Source: Pseudonocardia sp. (GTDB taxonomy: Bacteria > Actinomycetota > Actinomycetes > Mycobacteriales > Pseudonocardiaceae). From it: 10,811 bases of DNA. Below the pieces are notes generated by a model. That model saw only the letters and a list, made by a program, of their open reading frames with translations. It was not told the DNA's origin and did no database searches. Position numbers and translations under genes: made by a program. The stretch covers positions 1-10,811 of the forward strand of contig JAKDLE010000042.1 in NCBI GenBank assembly GCA_030453005.1, given 5' to 3'. Shown one piece after another: positions 1 through 7,100 of this stretch. How positions within the stretch are numbered: position 1 is the first letter of the stretch; every line of letters starts with the position of its first letter.

Positions 1-1462
1 CGCGCCGGCGCGGGGCCTCATCGTCCTCCCCCCCCACCACCACCCTCCGGCGGGGGGGGTGCGGCGCCCACGGCAGGATGTCGAGGTATTCCTTGATGTC
101 CCATTCCGTGACGGTGGCGAGGAAGCGCTGCCACTCATCGCGCTTGTAGTGCTCGAAGACGTTGTACATGTCGCCGGGCAGCGCCGAGCGGACCACGTCG
201 TCGTGCCTCAGCGCATCGAGCGCGTCGCCGAGGTTCATCGGGATCTTCTGCATCGCTTGCCCGCTGGTCACCTCGTAGCTGTTGCGGTTCTCCGGCGGGC
301 CGGGGTCGAGGTTGCGCGCGAGCCCGTCGCTCATCGTCTTGATCAGCGCCGCCGACGCCAGGTAGGGGTTCACCGAGGAGTCGGTCGCCTTGTACTCGAA
401 CCGGTCGGGAGCGCTGACCCGTACCGTCGTGGTGCGGTTCTGGAAGCCCCAGTTCGCGTACACCGGCGCCCAGAAGCCGGTGTCCCAAAGCCGCCGGTAC
501 GAGTTGACGGTCGGCGCCGTGACGCACACGAGCGCGTCGAGGTGCTCGAGGATCCCGCCAAGCGCGTTCAGTCCGACCTTGCTGGGCATCCGCGGGTTGT
601 CACCCTCGGGCAGGAACATGTTCGTGTCGCCCTGCCACAGCGAGATGTTGTGGTGGCAGCTGTTGGCCGAGACGCCCATGAACGGCTTCGGCATGAAGCA
701 CGGGAAGGCGCCCATCTCGCGCCCGACCTGCTTGCAGATCTGCCGGTAGGTGGTGAGCCGGTCAGCGGTGAGCTCGGCGCGGTCGAACATCCAGTTGAGC
801 TCGAGCTGGCCCGGGGCGTCCTCGTGGTCGCCCTGGATCATGTCCAGGCCCATGGCCTTGCAGTACTCCAGCAAGCGGTGGATCAGCGGCTGCAGCTCGG
901 AGAACTGGTCGATGTGGTAGCAGAAGGGCTTGGTCATTCCTTCCACGGACGGCGTGCCGTCCGGGTTGAGCTTGAGCCACATCATCTCGGGCTCGGTGCC
1001 GACCCGCAGGTGCATGCCCGTCTCGCGCTCGAACTCCTCGTGGATGCGCTTGAGGTTGCCGCGGCAGTCGGAGGTCAGGTACGCGCCAGGGTCCTCCTCC
1101 TCCTCGCGGCCCCGGAAGAGCGTGCAGAATACGCGGGCGGTCCGGGTGTCCCAGGGCAGTACCTGGAACGTCTCGACGTCGGGAAGCCCCACGAGCTCCC
1201 ATGCGTCGGGGCCGTAGCCGATGTAGTCGCCGTCGCGGTCGATGAACAGGTTCGCCGTCGAGCCGTAGACGAGCTGGAAGCCCTTCTCGGCCATGCGCTC
1301 CCAGTGCTCGACCGGTGCGGCCTTGCCCATGATCCGACCCGTCACGGACACGAACTGGAAGTAGATGTACTGCACACCGCTTGCGTCGATCTCGCGCCGG
1401 ACGCGGGCGACCTCCTCGTCTCTGCCCTGTTGATCGAGGAACTGCTCCAGGTCAGTAGCCAT
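1..1462 (-). CDS. glnT: Glutamine-synthetase-family ligase (type III GlnT / GmaS-like), 3' end at window edge
   Basis: ATP-dependent ligase of the glutamine synthetase fold, joining ammonia or an amine to the gamma-carboxyl of glutamate. Read on the minus strand from ATG 1462 (MATDLEQFL), preceded by AAGGAGG at a 6-nt spacing. GS landmarks are in order: TEPEMMW (E157 and E159, the metal/glutamate-binding Glu pair), GDHEDAPGQLELN (211-223, the GPGQxE block), ANSCHHNISLW (around 266-276, the nucleotide-binding His block), PTVNSYRRL and NRTTTVRV. Family homology ends around EYLDILP (about residue 464), close to the usual 435-465 residues, but the frame stays open to the window edge through an Arg/Pro/Gly-rich tail coded by homopolymer-rich DNA. 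The gene diverges from the XRE regulator and lies beside a sarcosine-oxidase-like operon. That context suits either a GlnT-type ammonia ligase or gamma-glutamylmethylamide synthetase (GmaS). The fold is certain; the amine substrate is not. Confidence 0.9.
   Translation of the reverse strand, partial: MATDLEQFLDQQGRDEEVARVRREIDASGVQYIYFQFVSVTGRIMGKAAPVEHWERMAEKGFQLVYGSTANLFIDRDGDYIGYGPDAWELVGLPDVETFQVLPWDTRTARVFCTLFRGREEEEDPGAYLTSDCRGNLKRIHEEFERETGMHLRVGTEPEMMWLKLNPDGTPSVEGMTKPFCYHIDQFSELQPLIHRLLEYCKAMGLDMIQGDHEDAPGQLELNWMFDRAELTADRLTTYRQICKQVGREMGAFPCFMPKPFMGVSANSCHHNISLWQGDTNMFLPEGDNPRMPSKVGLNALGGILEHLDALVCVTAPTVNSYRRLWDTGFWAPVYANWGFQNRTTTVRVSAPDRFEYKATDSSVNPYLASAALIKTMSDGLARNLDPGPPENRNSYEVTSGQAMQKIPMNLGDALDALRHDDVVRSALPGDMYNVFEHYKRDEWQRFLATVTEWDIKEYLDILPWAPHPPRRRVVVGGEDDEAPRRR
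28..60. repeat. Low-complexity C/G homopolymer and CAC tract at left edge
   Basis: Contains a run of eight or more C, a CAC trinucleotide tract and a run of eight G within about 33 bp. It lies exactly where the glutamine-synthetase-like protein should end. It may be a sequencing or assembly artefact at a contig end: a single inserted base in either homopolymer would bring the minus-strand frame to a TGA at 20-18. As it stands it encodes a Pro/Arg/Val/Gly-rich tail unlike the family. Confidence 0.6.
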
Positions 1463-1468
1463 GGACGG

Positions 1469-1475
1469 CCTCCTT
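1469..1475 (-). promoter_or_regulatory. Ribosome binding site of the GS-like gene
   Basis: AAGGAGG on the minus strand, six bases before ATG 1462. It is a near-perfect anti-16S match and fixes the start of the glutamine-synthetase-like gene. Confidence 0.8.
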
Positions 1476-1509
1476 GCGCGCTGGCTGATGTGGCCTAGGT
1501 CATGAAATC

Positions 1510-1545
1510 CACGATCAGTAAACTCTGTATCGTGCGATGAGACAA
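1510..1545 (-). promoter_or_regulatory. Putative GS-gene promoter with overlapping inverted repeat (candidate operator)
   Basis: On the minus strand TTGTCT (1540-1545, 4/6 to a -35 box) is followed after 17 bp by TTTACT (1517-1522, 4/6 to a -10 box), about 50 bp before the GS start. An imperfect inverted repeat at 1510-1534 has left arm CACGATCAG and right arm CTGTATCGTG (one-base bulge) around a 6-nt centre, and covers the -10 box. The minus-strand string ACAGAGTTTAC (1518-1528) recurs with one change before soxB. Position suits control by the adjacent XRE-cupin regulator. Promoter boxes are weak; the repeat and the shared motif are directly visible. The plus-strand regulator gene probably also starts in this 240-bp divergent gap, but I see no convincing -35/-10 pair for it. 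Confidence 0.45.
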
Positions 1546-1690
1546 GTCATCTCGTCGGACATCCCGCCGAGCACACCTTCGGCGCAGCGACCACGGCGCA
1601 GCGACCACGGTCGATCCGTCGCCGCGCAGCGGCAGTGGGAGCGCTCGGCGATATCGCCTACCGCGTCCCTGCGGAGGGCACCGGTTCGGT

Positions 1691-1696
1691 GGGAGG
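1691..1696 (+). promoter_or_regulatory. Ribosome binding site of the XRE-cupin regulator
   Basis: GGGAGG, six bases before GTG 1703. It supports the GTG start over any upstream start in the same frame. Confidence 0.7.
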
Positions 1697-1702
1697 CTGG
1701 AC

Positions 1703-2341
1703 GTGAGCATCGGAGCGTTGCCGGGCGGGTTCGACCCGCGCACAGGCGAGGGGCCCGGGGGCGGCCTGGAGGAGTCACTCGCCACCGTCATCGCCGAACG
1801 GGTGCGGGAGTTCCGGCTGCGCAACGGCTGGACGATCGGGCGCCTCGCGGAGGTCTGCGGCCTGTCCAAGGGCATGCTATCCAAGATCGAGAACGCGCAG
1901 ACCTCGCCCAGCCTGGCCACCCTTGCGCGGCTGTCCGAAGCCCTCGCGGTGCCGGTCACGGCGTTCTTCCGGGGCCTGTCGGAGGAGCAGGACGTCATCT
2001 TCGTGAAGGCGGGCGCCGGACTGAACATCGAGCACCGCAACTCCGGGGCGGGCCACCGGTACCAGACGCTGGGCACGATGCGCGCGCCCCATGCCAGTCT
2101 GGAGCCCATGCTGGTCACGCTCACCGAGCGGGCGGAGGCGTTCCCGCTGTACCAGCACGCAGGCACGGAACTCATCTTCATGATCTCCGGGAAGATGGAG
2201 TACTGCTACGGCAACGCCCGCTACCTGCTCGAGCCCGGCGACACGCTCCAGTTCGTCGGGGAGGTCGCGCACGGTCCCGGCGAGCTGATCTCGCTGCCCA
2301 TCCAGTTCCTCGCCGTGAAGTCCCTCGGCTCCCGCGGCTGA
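1703..2341 (+). CDS. XRE-family regulator with C-terminal cupin domain
   Basis: DNA-binding transcription regulator of 212 residues. An N-terminal flexible Gly/Pro-rich stretch (1-25) is followed by a Cro/C1-type helix-turn-helix at about 30-88, with TIGRLAEVCGLSKGMLSKIE as turn and recognition helix and the SPSLATLARLSEAL block typical of HTH_3. A cupin-fold effector domain at about 135-205 contains HAGTELIFMISGKMEY and LEPGDTLQF. This layout is common among local regulators of amine and amino-acid catabolism in actinobacteria and proteobacteria. The GTG start is fixed by GGGAGG. It is divergent from the GS-like gene and 131 bp upstream of soxB on the same strand, so it is the obvious candidate controller of both. 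The effector, perhaps the N-methyl amino-acid substrate, is unknown, and whether it represses or activates cannot be read from the sequence. Confidence 0.9.
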   Translation: MSIGALPGGFDPRTGEGPGGGLEESLATVIAERVREFRLRNGWTIGRLAEVCGLSKGMLSKIENAQTSPSLATLARLSEALAVPVTAFFRGLSEEQDVIFVKAGAGLNIEHRNSGAGHRYQTLGTMRAPHASLEPMLVTLTERAEAFPLYQHAGTELIFMISGKMEYCYGNARYLLEPGDTLQFVGEVAHGPGELISLPIQFLAVKSLGSRG

Positions 2342-2360
2342 CCCCGGCGCCGGTGCCGCT

Positions 2361-2402
2361 GTTTATTGACAGTGGACAGTGTTTACCATCCCCCGCTATG
2401 GT
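2361..2402 (+). promoter_or_regulatory. Putative promoter/operator of the sox-fhs operon
   Basis: An AT-rich island in a GC-rich gap. GACAGTG occurs twice in tandem (2368-2381), directly followed by TTTACC. ACAGTGTTTAC (2376-2386) matches the motif in front of the GS-like gene at 10 of 11 positions. A possible promoter is TGGACA (2373-2378), an 18-bp spacer and TATGGT (2397-2402), giving a leader of about 60 nt before soxB. The consensus-like TTGACA at 2366-2371 has no -10 partner at the right distance and may instead be part of the operator. The motif repetition is visible; promoter function is inferred. Confidence 0.4.
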
Positions 2403-2458
2403 CTGCGTCACGCGAAAGGCGGACCTCGGGCGCTCGGCGCCGGGTCCGGTCGACCGGC

Positions 2459-2464
2459 GGGAGG
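2459..2464 (+). promoter_or_regulatory. Ribosome binding site of soxB, selecting the GTG start
   Basis: GGGAGG, eight bases before GTG 2473. The reading frame is open far upstream, to 1537, through the regulator gene, so this site is the main evidence for the true soxB start. Confidence 0.7.
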
Positions 2465-2472
2465 CGTACGGC

Positions 2473-3786
2473 GTGGCGGAGATCAGCCGGAACGGGACGG
2501 GCAACGGGCACCGGAGGGGCATCGGGCGCACAAAGGCGTCCTCGCGCTACTCCGCGCTCAGCCTGATCAGACACGGGTTGACGCGGGGGGACTGGCCGCG
2601 GGCCTGGCGGGAGCACGACGTGGCGTCCAGCTACGACGTCGTGATCGTGGGCGGTGGCGTGCACGGCCTGGCCACCGCCTACTACCTGGCGCGCAACCAC
2701 GGCATCACCAACGTGGCTGTAGTGGACAAGGGGTACCTCGGCGGCGGCGGGTCGGGTCGTAACACCGCGATCCTGCGGTCGAACTACCTGACGCCCGAGG
2801 GTGTGCGGTTCTACGACCGGTCGCTGGAGCTCTACCGGCACCTGGCCGCGGACCTGAACTTCAACGTGATGTTCTCCCGACGCGGGCACCTGACGCTGGC
2901 GCACAACGACTCCTCGCTGCGCACGATGCGCTGGCGCGCGGAGGTGAACAAATGCCAAGGCGTCGACTCCGAGGTGATCGACCCGAGCCAGGTCAAGGAG
3001 CTCGTGCCCTACCTCGACACCTCGCAGTCGGTGCGCTACCCGGTCCTCGGGGCGCTCTACCACCCGCCCGGCGGCATCATCCGGCACGACGCCGTGGTCT
3101 GGGGCTATGCGCGCGCCGCCGACGCGCTCGGCGTGCACCTGCACCAGAGGACCGAGGTCACCGGCATCGATGTCCAGGCGGGGCGGGTGACCGGCGTGCA
3201 GACCAACCGCGGGCCGATCTCGGCGCCGATCGTCGTCAACTGCACCGCCGGCTGGTCGACGCTGATCTCGGACATGGCCGGGGTGCGTACCCCGGTGCAG
3301 ACCTTCCCGCTGCAGGCGGCGGTGACCGAACCGGTCCGCCCGTTCCTGCACGCGGTCGTCGTGTCCGGGACGCTGCACGTCTACGTCAGCCAGACCGACC
3401 GCGGCGAGCTCGTCTTCGGGGCGAGCGTCGACCCGTTCACCTCCTACTCCATGCGCGGTTCGCTGGAGTTCGTCGAGGGGCTCGCAGGCCACGTGCTGGA
3501 ACTGATGCCGTCGCTGTCGAAGATGCGGCTGCTGCGCCAGTGGGCCGGGCTCTGCGACATGACGCCGGACTACTCGCCGATCATGGGGGAGACCCAGGTC
3601 GAGGGCTTCTACCTCGACGTCGGCTGGGGCACCTACGGGTTCAAGGCCGGGCCGGTGTCCGGCGAGGCGATGGCGGAGGCCGTCGCCACCCGCGCCACGC
3701 CGGAGATCATCTCCGCGTTCGGGCTCGACCGGTTCGCGCGTGGCGAGCTGGTGGGGGAAAAGGGCGCGGCGGCGGTCGGGCACTAG
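2473..3786 (+). CDS. soxB: Sarcosine oxidase-type beta subunit (SoxB / MgdA-like FAD-dependent oxidoreductase)
   Basis: Flavoprotein subunit that oxidises the C-N bond of an N-methyl amino acid, the catalytic beta chain of heterotetrameric sarcosine oxidase or its homologue N-methylglutamate dehydrogenase. It has 437 residues with GTG 2473 as start. The N-terminal segment RYSALSLIRHGL...WPRAW is characteristic of this subfamily and supports the start. A Rossmann FAD motif YDVVIVGGGVHGLATAYYLA lies at 54-73 (GGGVHG 60-65), with the conserved SGRNTAILRSNY block following. GGIIRHDAVVWGYARAADALG contains His205, in the place where the family has the histidine that covalently binds FMN; this assignment is from memory of the family. 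The C-terminal flavin block WAGLCDMTPDYSPIMG and GWGTYGFKAGP is present. It is first gene of the operon; soxD follows after 13 bp. The family is clear, the exact substrate is not. Confidence 0.93.
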   Translation: MAEISRNGTGNGHRRGIGRTKASSRYSALSLIRHGLTRGDWPRAWREHDVASSYDVVIVGGGVHGLATAYYLARNHGITNVAVVDKGYLGGGGSGRNTAILRSNYLTPEGVRFYDRSLELYRHLAADLNFNVMFSRRGHLTLAHNDSSLRTMRWRAEVNKCQGVDSEVIDPSQVKELVPYLDTSQSVRYPVLGALYHPPGGIIRHDAVVWGYARAADALGVHLHQRTEVTGIDVQAGRVTGVQTNRGPISAPIVVNCTAGWSTLISDMAGVRTPVQTFPLQAAVTEPVRPFLHAVVVSGTLHVYVSQTDRGELVFGASVDPFTSYSMRGSLEFVEGLAGHVLELMPSLSKMRLLRQWAGLCDMTPDYSPIMGETQVEGFYLDVGWGTYGFKAGPVSGEAMAEAVATRATPEIISAFGLDRFARGELVGEKGAAAVGH

Positions 3787-3799
3787 GAAGGACGTCTTC

Positions 3800-4114
3800 A
3801 TGATCCAGCTACCGTGCCCGTGGTGTGGGCCTCGCAACGTCGCGGAGTTCCGGTACTCCGGCGAGGTCACCCCCCGGCCCGATCCCGCGACCGCCACCCC
3901 CGAACAGTGGCGGGACTACCTCTACATCCGCCGCAACCCGTCCGGGTGGGTGGACGAGACCTGGTACCACGGCACCGGCTGCCGCCGGTTCATCCGGGTC
4001 TCCCGCCACACCGTGAGCAACGAGGCCCGGCCCGCCGTCCGCACCGGCACGACGGCGCCGGTAGACGTGACGTCCACCGACAGCGGTGCGCCCGACGCCG
4101 GAGGAGCCCGATGA
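3800..4114 (+). CDS. soxD: Sarcosine oxidase-type delta subunit (SoxD)
   Basis: Small structural zinc subunit of the heterotetrameric oxidase, 104 residues. It starts MIQLPCPWCGPRNVAEF with Cys6 and Cys9, and has WYHGTGCRRFIRV with His57 and Cys61. Together these form the CxxC...HxxxC zinc site of the family. The conserved DYLYIRRNPSGWVDETW block lies between. The last 25 residues are Thr/Ala/Gly-rich and variable. ATG 3800 is chosen over an in-frame ATG at 3740, which lies inside soxB, because AAGGA is 7 nt upstream and homology begins there. Its TGA overlaps the soxA ATG by four bases (ATGA), pointing to translational coupling of the two subunits. Confidence 0.92.
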   Translation: MIQLPCPWCGPRNVAEFRYSGEVTPRPDPATATPEQWRDYLYIRRNPSGWVDETWYHGTGCRRFIRVSRHTVSNEARPAVRTGTTAPVDVTSTDSGAPDAGGAR

Positions 4115-7100
4115 CCGACCAGAGCGTCCGAGCCCACCCGACGGCGACGTCGAGCCACCGGCTGCAGGCGCAGCCGGGCGAGGTGATCGACCGCACCCGG
4201 TCGCTGCGCTTCACCTGGAACGGCCGTACCTTCCCCGCGCACCCTGGCGACTCGATCGTGTCGGCGCTCGCCGCGGGCGGGGAGCGAATCTTCTCGCGGA
4301 GCTTCAAGTACCACCGCCCGCGCGGCATCCTGTCGGCCGACTACCACGACCCGGGCACGATCCTGCAGGTCGACGACGAGCCGAACGTCCGCGCGGCGCA
4401 CCGGCCGGTGACCGACGGGATCGCGGTGTCGTCGCAGAACACGTGGCCGTCGCTGCGCTACGACGTCAAGGCGGCGAACCAGCTGGTCGGGCGGTTCCTG
4501 GCGCCGGGCTTCTACTACAAGACATTCATCAAGCCCGAGCGGCTCTGGCCCGCATACGAGAAGGTGCTCGCGCGGTTCGCGCACGCAGGCCGGATCTCGC
4601 CGGACACCCCGCACGGCTACTACGACAAGCGCTACGCCCACCCCGACGTCCTCGTCGCGGGCGGCGGCCCGGCGGGGATGTCCGCGGCGCTCGCCGCGGC
4701 GCGGGCCGGCGCCGGCGTGCTGCTCGTCGAGGAGGAGCACCAGCTCGGCGGGCACCTGCGCCGGGGTGGGCCGGACGAGCTCGCGGTACTCGCCGAGCTG
4801 CGCGCCGCGGTGGCGGCGGAGCCGGGCATCGAGGTGCTCACCAACTCGGTGGCACTCGCCCGCTACGACGACAACTGGGTGCCGGTGGTGCAGCGTGGGC
4901 TGCCGGGCATCCCGGAGCGGCTGGTCAAGGCGCGCGTCGGGACCCTCGTCGTCGCGCCGGGGCTCATCGAGCGGCCGTACGTGTTCGCGGGCAACGACGT
5001 ACCCGGCGTGATGCTGTCCACGGCGGTCCGGCGACTGATCAACCTGTACGCCGTGCGCCCCGGCGAGCGCGCGGTCGTGCTCACCGCGAACGCGGAGGGA
5101 GACGCGGCGGCGCAGGATCTGCGCCGCGCGGGCGTCGACGTCGCTGCCGTCGTCGACGCCCGGCGCGGCGAGGACGTGGTGCGGGTGCACGGGCGGTCCG
5201 GGGTGCGCGCGGTCGAGCTGGCCGACGGGCGCAAGATCGAGGCCGACCTGCTCGTCACCGCCACGGGGTGGACCGCGCCGACGTCGCTGCTCAACCAGTC
5301 CGGGGCCCGTCCGGTGTACCTGCCGCGGGCGGCGCGGTTCACCCCGGGCGACGGGCTGCCCGACGAGGTCATGGTCGCAGGCGGGATCGCGGGCGACGGC
5401 GACCTCGACCGGCTCCGCACGCACGCCGAGGCGGTCGGTGCCGAGGCGGCGCGACGGGCGGTGGTGCGGCGGCACGCGAAACTGACCGCCGTCCCGACGC
5501 GTGCGGGCGAGGCACCCGCCGCACCCGACGGGCAGCCGGTGGCGATCCCCGAGCTGGGCTTCGACGCCCACCCCGAGCTGTTCCGCGGCCGCACCCACGG
5601 CATGGTCGACTTCTCCGAGGACGTCTCGTCCAAGGACATCCATTCCGCGGTCCGCGAGGGCTACGACTCCGTGGAGCTGCTCAAGCGGTACACCACCGTC
5701 ACGATGGGCCCGGCCCAGGGCAAGCTGGAGACCGTCAACGCGGTCGCGGTGCTGGCCGAGGCCACCGGCTCGACGATCGCGGAGACCGGCACCACGGTGT
5801 GGCGGCCGATGTACACCCCGCCCACGCTCGGCGCGCTCGCCGGTCGGATCTTCGAGCCGGTTCGGCACTCCCCGATGCAGCCCGCGCACGACCGGCTCGG
5901 CGCGGCGCCGCTGGTGGCGGGCCAGTGGATCCGGCCCGACCACTACGGTGATCCCGCCGCGGAGGTCCGCGCGGTCCGCGAGGCCGTCGGGATCATCGAC
6001 GTTACGCCGATCGGCAAGCTCGACCTGCGCGGTCCGGACATCCCGGAGCTGCTCAACCTGCTGTACGTCAACAAGTGGTCCAAGCTCGAGATCGGCCGCG
6101 TCCGGTACGGCGTGATGTGCGCCGAGGACGGTGTCGTGTTCGACGACGGCGTCACCGGCAGGCTCGCCGACGACCACTACCTGATGTCGACCACCTCGTC
6201 CGGTGCCGGTGCGGTATGGGAGTGGGTGGAGAACTGGCTGCAGACCGAGCACTCCCCAGAAAGTGCGACACCGTGGAAGGTGCACGTCACGCCCGTCACC
6301 ACTGCCTACGCCAGCATCAACGTCGCAGGGCCGCGCTCGCGCGAGCTGATGGGCCGCCTCGTCTCCGGCGTCGACCTGTCCGACGAGGCGTTCGGCTACA
6401 TGAACGTGCGCACCGGCCGGGTGGCCGGAGTGGACGACTGCGTGCTGTGGCGGATCGGGTTCACCGGCGAGCTGTCCTACGAGGTGCACGTGCCCGCCGG
6501 GTACGGCCTGCACGTGTGGGAGGCGCTGCTCGAGCACGGGCGCGACCTTGGTGTGCGTCCGTTCGGGGTGGAGGCGCAGCGGATCCTGCGCCTGGAGAAG
6601 GGGCACTTCATCGTCGGACAGGACACCGACGGACTGACCAAGGCCTACGGGGCGGGCCTCGACCCGCTGGTGAAGCTGGACAAGCCGGACTTCGTCGGCA
6701 AGCCCGAGCTGGCCTGGCAGCACGAGCACGGTGCCCCGTCGCGGCTGGTCGGGCTGCAGCTCGTCGACGGGGCCGTGGTGCCGCCGGAGGCCAGCCAGAT
6801 CGTAGCCGCGCGGAGCGACAGCGGAGCGTACATCGGCAGCGGCTCGGCGATCCGCGGTCGGGTCACGTCCAGCCGGATGTCGCCCACGCTGAACCGCTCG
6901 GTGTGCCTGGCCCAGCTCGACGCCGACCTCGCCGAGCCCGGCACGACCGTCACCGTGCGCCTGCCGGACGGCAGGCACCTGCCGGCCCGGGTGACCGAGC
7001 ACCACGCGCACGTCGACCCCGCGGGCGAGCGGCTGCGGGCCGACGCGGGTGTCCAGGTGGGGCCGGCCAGGGACTGCGGCACGCCGGCGGCGCGCACCGC

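Noticed and set aside
59..1498. Long plus-strand open frame (479 codons) opposite the GS-like gene
   Set aside because: Antisense shadow of GC-rich coding DNA: the minus strand carries all glutamine-synthetase motifs and a strong RBS, while this frame has a Val/Arg/His/Leu-dominated composition.
1535..1552. Short inverted repeat GATGA/TCATC near the divergent promoter
   Set aside because: Only five base pairs, and it overlaps the predicted -35 region without matching the other promoter; weaker than the 1510-1534 repeat.
1537..2472. Upstream extension of soxB in the same open frame
   Set aside because: It overlaps the XRE-cupin gene in another frame and reads as low-complexity Arg/Pro/Gly. 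GTG 2473 has a good RBS and family homology begins just after.
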